NCBI GenBank assembly: GCA_003454605.1
Contig: DMKD01000401.1
Coordinates: 1-6,633 of the forward strand
Direction: 5' to 3'
Length of the DNA stretch: 6,633 nucleotides
From: Spirochaeta sp.
GTDB lineage: Bacteria; Spirochaetota; Spirochaetia; UBA9216
Both the position numbers and the translations under genes were made by a program. Each line of letters starts with the position of its first letter. Position 1 is the stretch's first letter. Shown piece after piece: positions 5,013 to 6,633 of this stretch. The notes beneath the pieces are model-generated. The model worked only from the letters and a program-made list of their open reading frames with translations, ran no database searches and was not told where the DNA came from.

Positions 5013-5434
5013 TGTACCTGTTTGATGTAAATATCTTTGTTCATATGCACAGGAATGATTCATCTGAGCATGAGAAGGTTTTTGATTTTGCTCTCGATGT
5101 TCTTCAGGGGACTAAGGTCTTCGGTTATTCTCCGCTTGTGTTGAGCGGATTCTTAAAAGTAGTGACCCATCCGAAAATATTCAGAGAACCTACTGATTTC
5201 AATACTGCAATCGCATTTACCGAATCTATTATAGAACATCCCAATTCCAGACCAGTTCTGCCCGGGGAAGCTCAGCAGCATATATTCAGACATCTGTGTT
5301 ATCAGCTGAAACCGACCGGTAATTTTTTCCCTGATCTGTACTATGCTGCTTTGGCAATTGATTCAGGTTGCTGGTGGGTGACATGCGATGAAGGTTTTAA
5401 ACGTTTCCCCGGTCTGGATGTGAAGATATTATAG
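5012..5434 (+). CDS. vapC: PIN-domain ribonuclease toxin, VapC-like
   Basis: Mg2+-dependent ribonuclease toxin of the PIN superfamily; VapC enzymes usually cleave tRNA or rRNA and block translation. 140 aa, full family length. Acidic metal-binding residues are seen at D5 (YLFDVNIFVHMHR), D108 (FFPDLYYAALAI) and D126 (WWVTCDEGFKRFPGL). The segment where many PIN proteins have a second acidic residue reads SPLVLSGFLKVVTHPKIF, with Gly at that place; this substitution is common in the subgroup with GFLRVVTHP and need not mean inactivity. It overlaps vapB by one base. The stop codon directly abuts the stop of the convergent nitroreductase gene, leaving no intergenic terminator. Confidence 0.93.
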   Translation: MYLFDVNIFVHMHRNDSSEHEKVFDFALDVLQGTKVFGYSPLVLSGFLKVVTHPKIFREPTDFNTAIAFTESIIEHPNSRPVLPGEAQQHIFRHLCYQLKPTGNFFPDLYYAALAIDSGCWWVTCDEGFKRFPGLDVKIL

Positions 5435-6298
5435 TTAAGCTTCCCAGCTCTCCCGCTTGGGATATCTGTAGTATTTTCTGCTTGAGTATCCCAGTGTGAA
5501 TACCAGCCCAATCCGCCTGTCGGCAGGCACTCCAACCTTTCTGCGCAGCTTCTTTGTAAATAATGCCGCCTCTGCAAAACCTATCATGCATGCGCTGATT
5601 CCGCGGGCATGAGCTGTGAGCATCATGTTCTCACCGGCCAGAGCGCAGTCAGTGCGGCCGAAACGTTTTCCTTTCGCTGGGTAGGTTAGTACCACTACTG
5701 CAGGAGCTTGAAAGAAGAATGCATCTGAACTGCCTTTGAAAGTGTCTTCAATGCGTGTTCTGTAATCCTCAAGAAGGCTTTTTGCACCGTACCGCCCGAG
5801 ACCGGCCAGTTTTATCAGCATTTTCCCTGCAGGACTGAGTCCTATATCAACGACTCTTTTCAATATACCGCAGATCAGCAGTGAAGCCTTTCGGACATCA
5901 TTATCAAGAAGAACTATAGATTTTACCTGACGGCTGTTTGAGGCTGTTGCAGTCAGTTCTCCTGCACTTATTATTGCTTTAAGATCATCCGGATCTATCG
6001 GCTGCTCTTTGTAGCTGCGCACAGATCGTTTACTTTTAATCAGATGCTCGAATGCTGCTACTGCATCAGGGGATGATGCAAATTCGGCTGTACCGGCAGG
6101 ATAGGACTGCAGCTGTTCACCGTCCGCTCTGACAGCACCGACCGGACATATCATTGCACAATGGCTGCATTCAATACATCCGCTCGATGCAATTTCTGCA
6201 GTTTGGCTATTTTTATCGATTGTTATTATTCGCGAAGGACAATCCGCAGCGCATAGTCCGCAGAAGGTGCATTCAGTACTGTTTATTTCATAGGTCAT
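5435..6298 (-). CDS. Ferredoxin-nitroreductase fusion protein
   Basis: 287 aa with two parts. Residues 1-60 are a bacterial 2x[4Fe-4S] ferredoxin domain: C10-x2-C13-x2-C16-x3-C20-P and C41-x2-C44-x2-C47-x3-C51-P, both complete. Residues ~84-275 are an FMN-dependent nitroreductase domain starting LIKSKRSVRSYKEQPID, with TASNSRQVK (flavin-binding region), DCALAGENMMLTAHARGISACMIG and a C-terminal GLVFTLGYS. Such fusions are found mainly in anaerobes and probably pass electrons from the clusters to FMN to reduce nitro compounds, quinones or an unidentified metabolite; the substrate cannot be predicted. The start ATG 6298 is supported by AAGGA (plus-strand TCCTT at 6306-6310) at good spacing. Cytoplasmic; no signal peptide or membrane helix seen. 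Confidence 0.95.
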   Translation of the reverse strand: MTYEINSTECTFCGLCAADCPSRIITIDKNSQTAEIASSGCIECSHCAMICPVGAVRADGEQLQSYPAGTAEFASSPDAVAAFEHLIKSKRSVRSYKEQPIDPDDLKAIISAGELTATASNSRQVKSIVLLDNDVRKASLLICGILKRVVDIGLSPAGKMLIKLAGLGRYGAKSLLEDYRTRIEDTFKGSSDAFFFQAPAVVVLTYPAKGKRFGRTDCALAGENMMLTAHARGISACMIGFAEAALFTKKLRRKVGVPADRRIGLVFTLGYSSRKYYRYPKRESWEA

Positions 6299-6305
6299 TC
6301 AATTA

Positions 6306-6310
6306 TCCTT
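6306..6310 (-). promoter_or_regulatory. Ribosome-binding site of the ferredoxin-nitroreductase gene
   Basis: AAGGA on the minus strand, seven bases before ATG 6298. It fixes the start codon directly ahead of the first ferredoxin cysteine motif. Confidence 0.7.
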
Positions 6311-6319
6311 AAACCGATT

Positions 6320-6493
6320 TTATTTATCTTCGAGTTTATACGCAAGTATCATTGCATGTCTTTTCTCGGTTTCGGCCAAGCTGATCCCGCATCTGTCGAC
6401 GCTGTAGTATATCGATTCATTGTGTGAAAAGAAATACCCTGAAACTGAACCCGTCTTATTTAGAAGCGGAATTTCCCGAGTAACAAATCTTCA
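6320..6493 (-). pseudogene. Possible gene remnant or unrecognised small coding frame
   Basis: On the minus strand an open frame of 56 codons runs from just after a stop (6493-6491) to TAA at 6322-6320, ending 22 bp before the nitroreductase gene. Its translation looks protein-like rather than random (for example GYFFSHNESIYYSVDRCG followed by ISLAETEKRHAMILAYKLEDK), but it has no ATG, GTG or TTG near its beginning and I recognise no family. It may be the 3' remnant of a decayed gene once upstream of the nitroreductase, or a gene broken by a frameshift near 6490. Chance is not excluded. Confidence 0.25.
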
Positions 6494-6564
6494 GATTATG
6501 AATAGAAGCAGAGCTATATTTTTTTTGTAGTAAGAGGCATAATAAGAAAAACTGGAGGCTATAA

Positions 6565-6633
6565 AATGTCAGTCTTTGTAAATCGTACTCTGAATATGAA
6601 AAAGATTAAGCTCATCGGTTTTGATATGGATTA
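6565..6633 (+). CDS. HAD-IG family 5'-nucleotidase (N-terminal fragment; runs off window)
   Basis: Only the first 23 codons are visible, the last one incomplete. The sequence MSVFVNRTLNMKKIKLIGFD followed by MD is the highly characteristic beginning of HAD superfamily subfamily IG proteins (cytosolic purine, IMP/GMP-type, 5'-nucleotidases). The DMD ending at residue 22 is the start of HAD motif I (DxDxT), where the first Asp is the nucleophile. GGAGG at 6554-6558 is a strong ribosome-binding site six bases before the ATG. The gene is divergent from the nitroreductase with about 266 bp between; no convincing promoter was found there. Confidence 0.88.

Noticed and set aside
6515..6543. Promoter for the 5'-nucleotidase gene (TATATT / CATAAT)
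   Set aside because: The -10 candidate CATAAT is reasonable, but the hexamer 17 bp upstream matches the -35 consensus poorly, so the assignment is not supported.
1..6633. CRISPR array, tRNA, rRNA, transposase or integrase gene
   Set aside because: No regularly spaced repeats, no cloverleaf-like sequence and no transposase or recombinase protein motifs were seen in either strand.

Overview
The window is a bacterial chromosomal segment of moderate GC. It is dense with genes and broken by one non-coding, repeat-rich stretch (about 2914-3323). Several features point to an anaerobic or facultative bacterium: a ferredoxin-nitroreductase fusion, an apparent selenocysteine-encoding gene, and a purine 5'-nucleotidase of the HAD-IG type. 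The mixture would fit a spirochaete, but this is a weak inference from gene families and not a placement.

Layout, left to right. (1) 1-2034 (+): the 3' part of an ABC-2 type ATPase gene (the start lies off the window) overlaps its permease gene by 8 bp; together they form a NatA/NatB-like exporter. (2) 2054-2530 (-): gluconokinase, convergent with the exporter. (3) 2595-2879 (+): a 94-codon HesB/IscA-like gene interrupted by an in-frame TGA exactly where the family carries Cys or Sec (GxG[C/U]GGP). A stem-loop follows the TGA directly, and a clear intrinsic terminator lies just after the real stop. I read it as a selenoprotein gene; ordinary gene calling would split or lose it. It diverges from gntK through overlapping promoters. 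(4) 2914-3323: no gene; a GC-rich repeat-like block, short CACGG repeats, a 77-nt imperfect hairpin and a perfect 10-bp inverted repeat. (5) 3373-5434 (+): an accessory cluster made of yefM-yoeB (toxin-antitoxin), a solitary Dam-type adenine methyltransferase 12 bp downstream, and then a VapBC pair with its own promoter. (6) 5435-6298 (-): ferredoxin-nitroreductase fusion, whose stop codon abuts the vapC stop. (7) 6565-6633 (+): the first 23 codons (the last one incomplete) of a HAD-IG 5'-nucleotidase.

Regulation is unusually readable. Sigma-70-like promoters with 17-bp spacers precede gntK, the HesB-like gene, yefM and vapB. For gntK, the HesB-like gene and vapB, the -35 box begins 35-36 bp before the ATG and no Shine-Dalgarno is present, so these three transcripts look leaderless. 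Other genes (the permease, yefM, the nitroreductase, the 5'-nucleotidase) have clear ribosome-binding sites. The yefM promoter carries two GTACA boxes spaced 12 bp centre to centre, the known YefM operator geometry, and the vapB promoter holds a 16-bp palindrome across its -35/spacer. The gntK -10 box contains a GATC site, a possible though untested target for the methyltransferase in this window.
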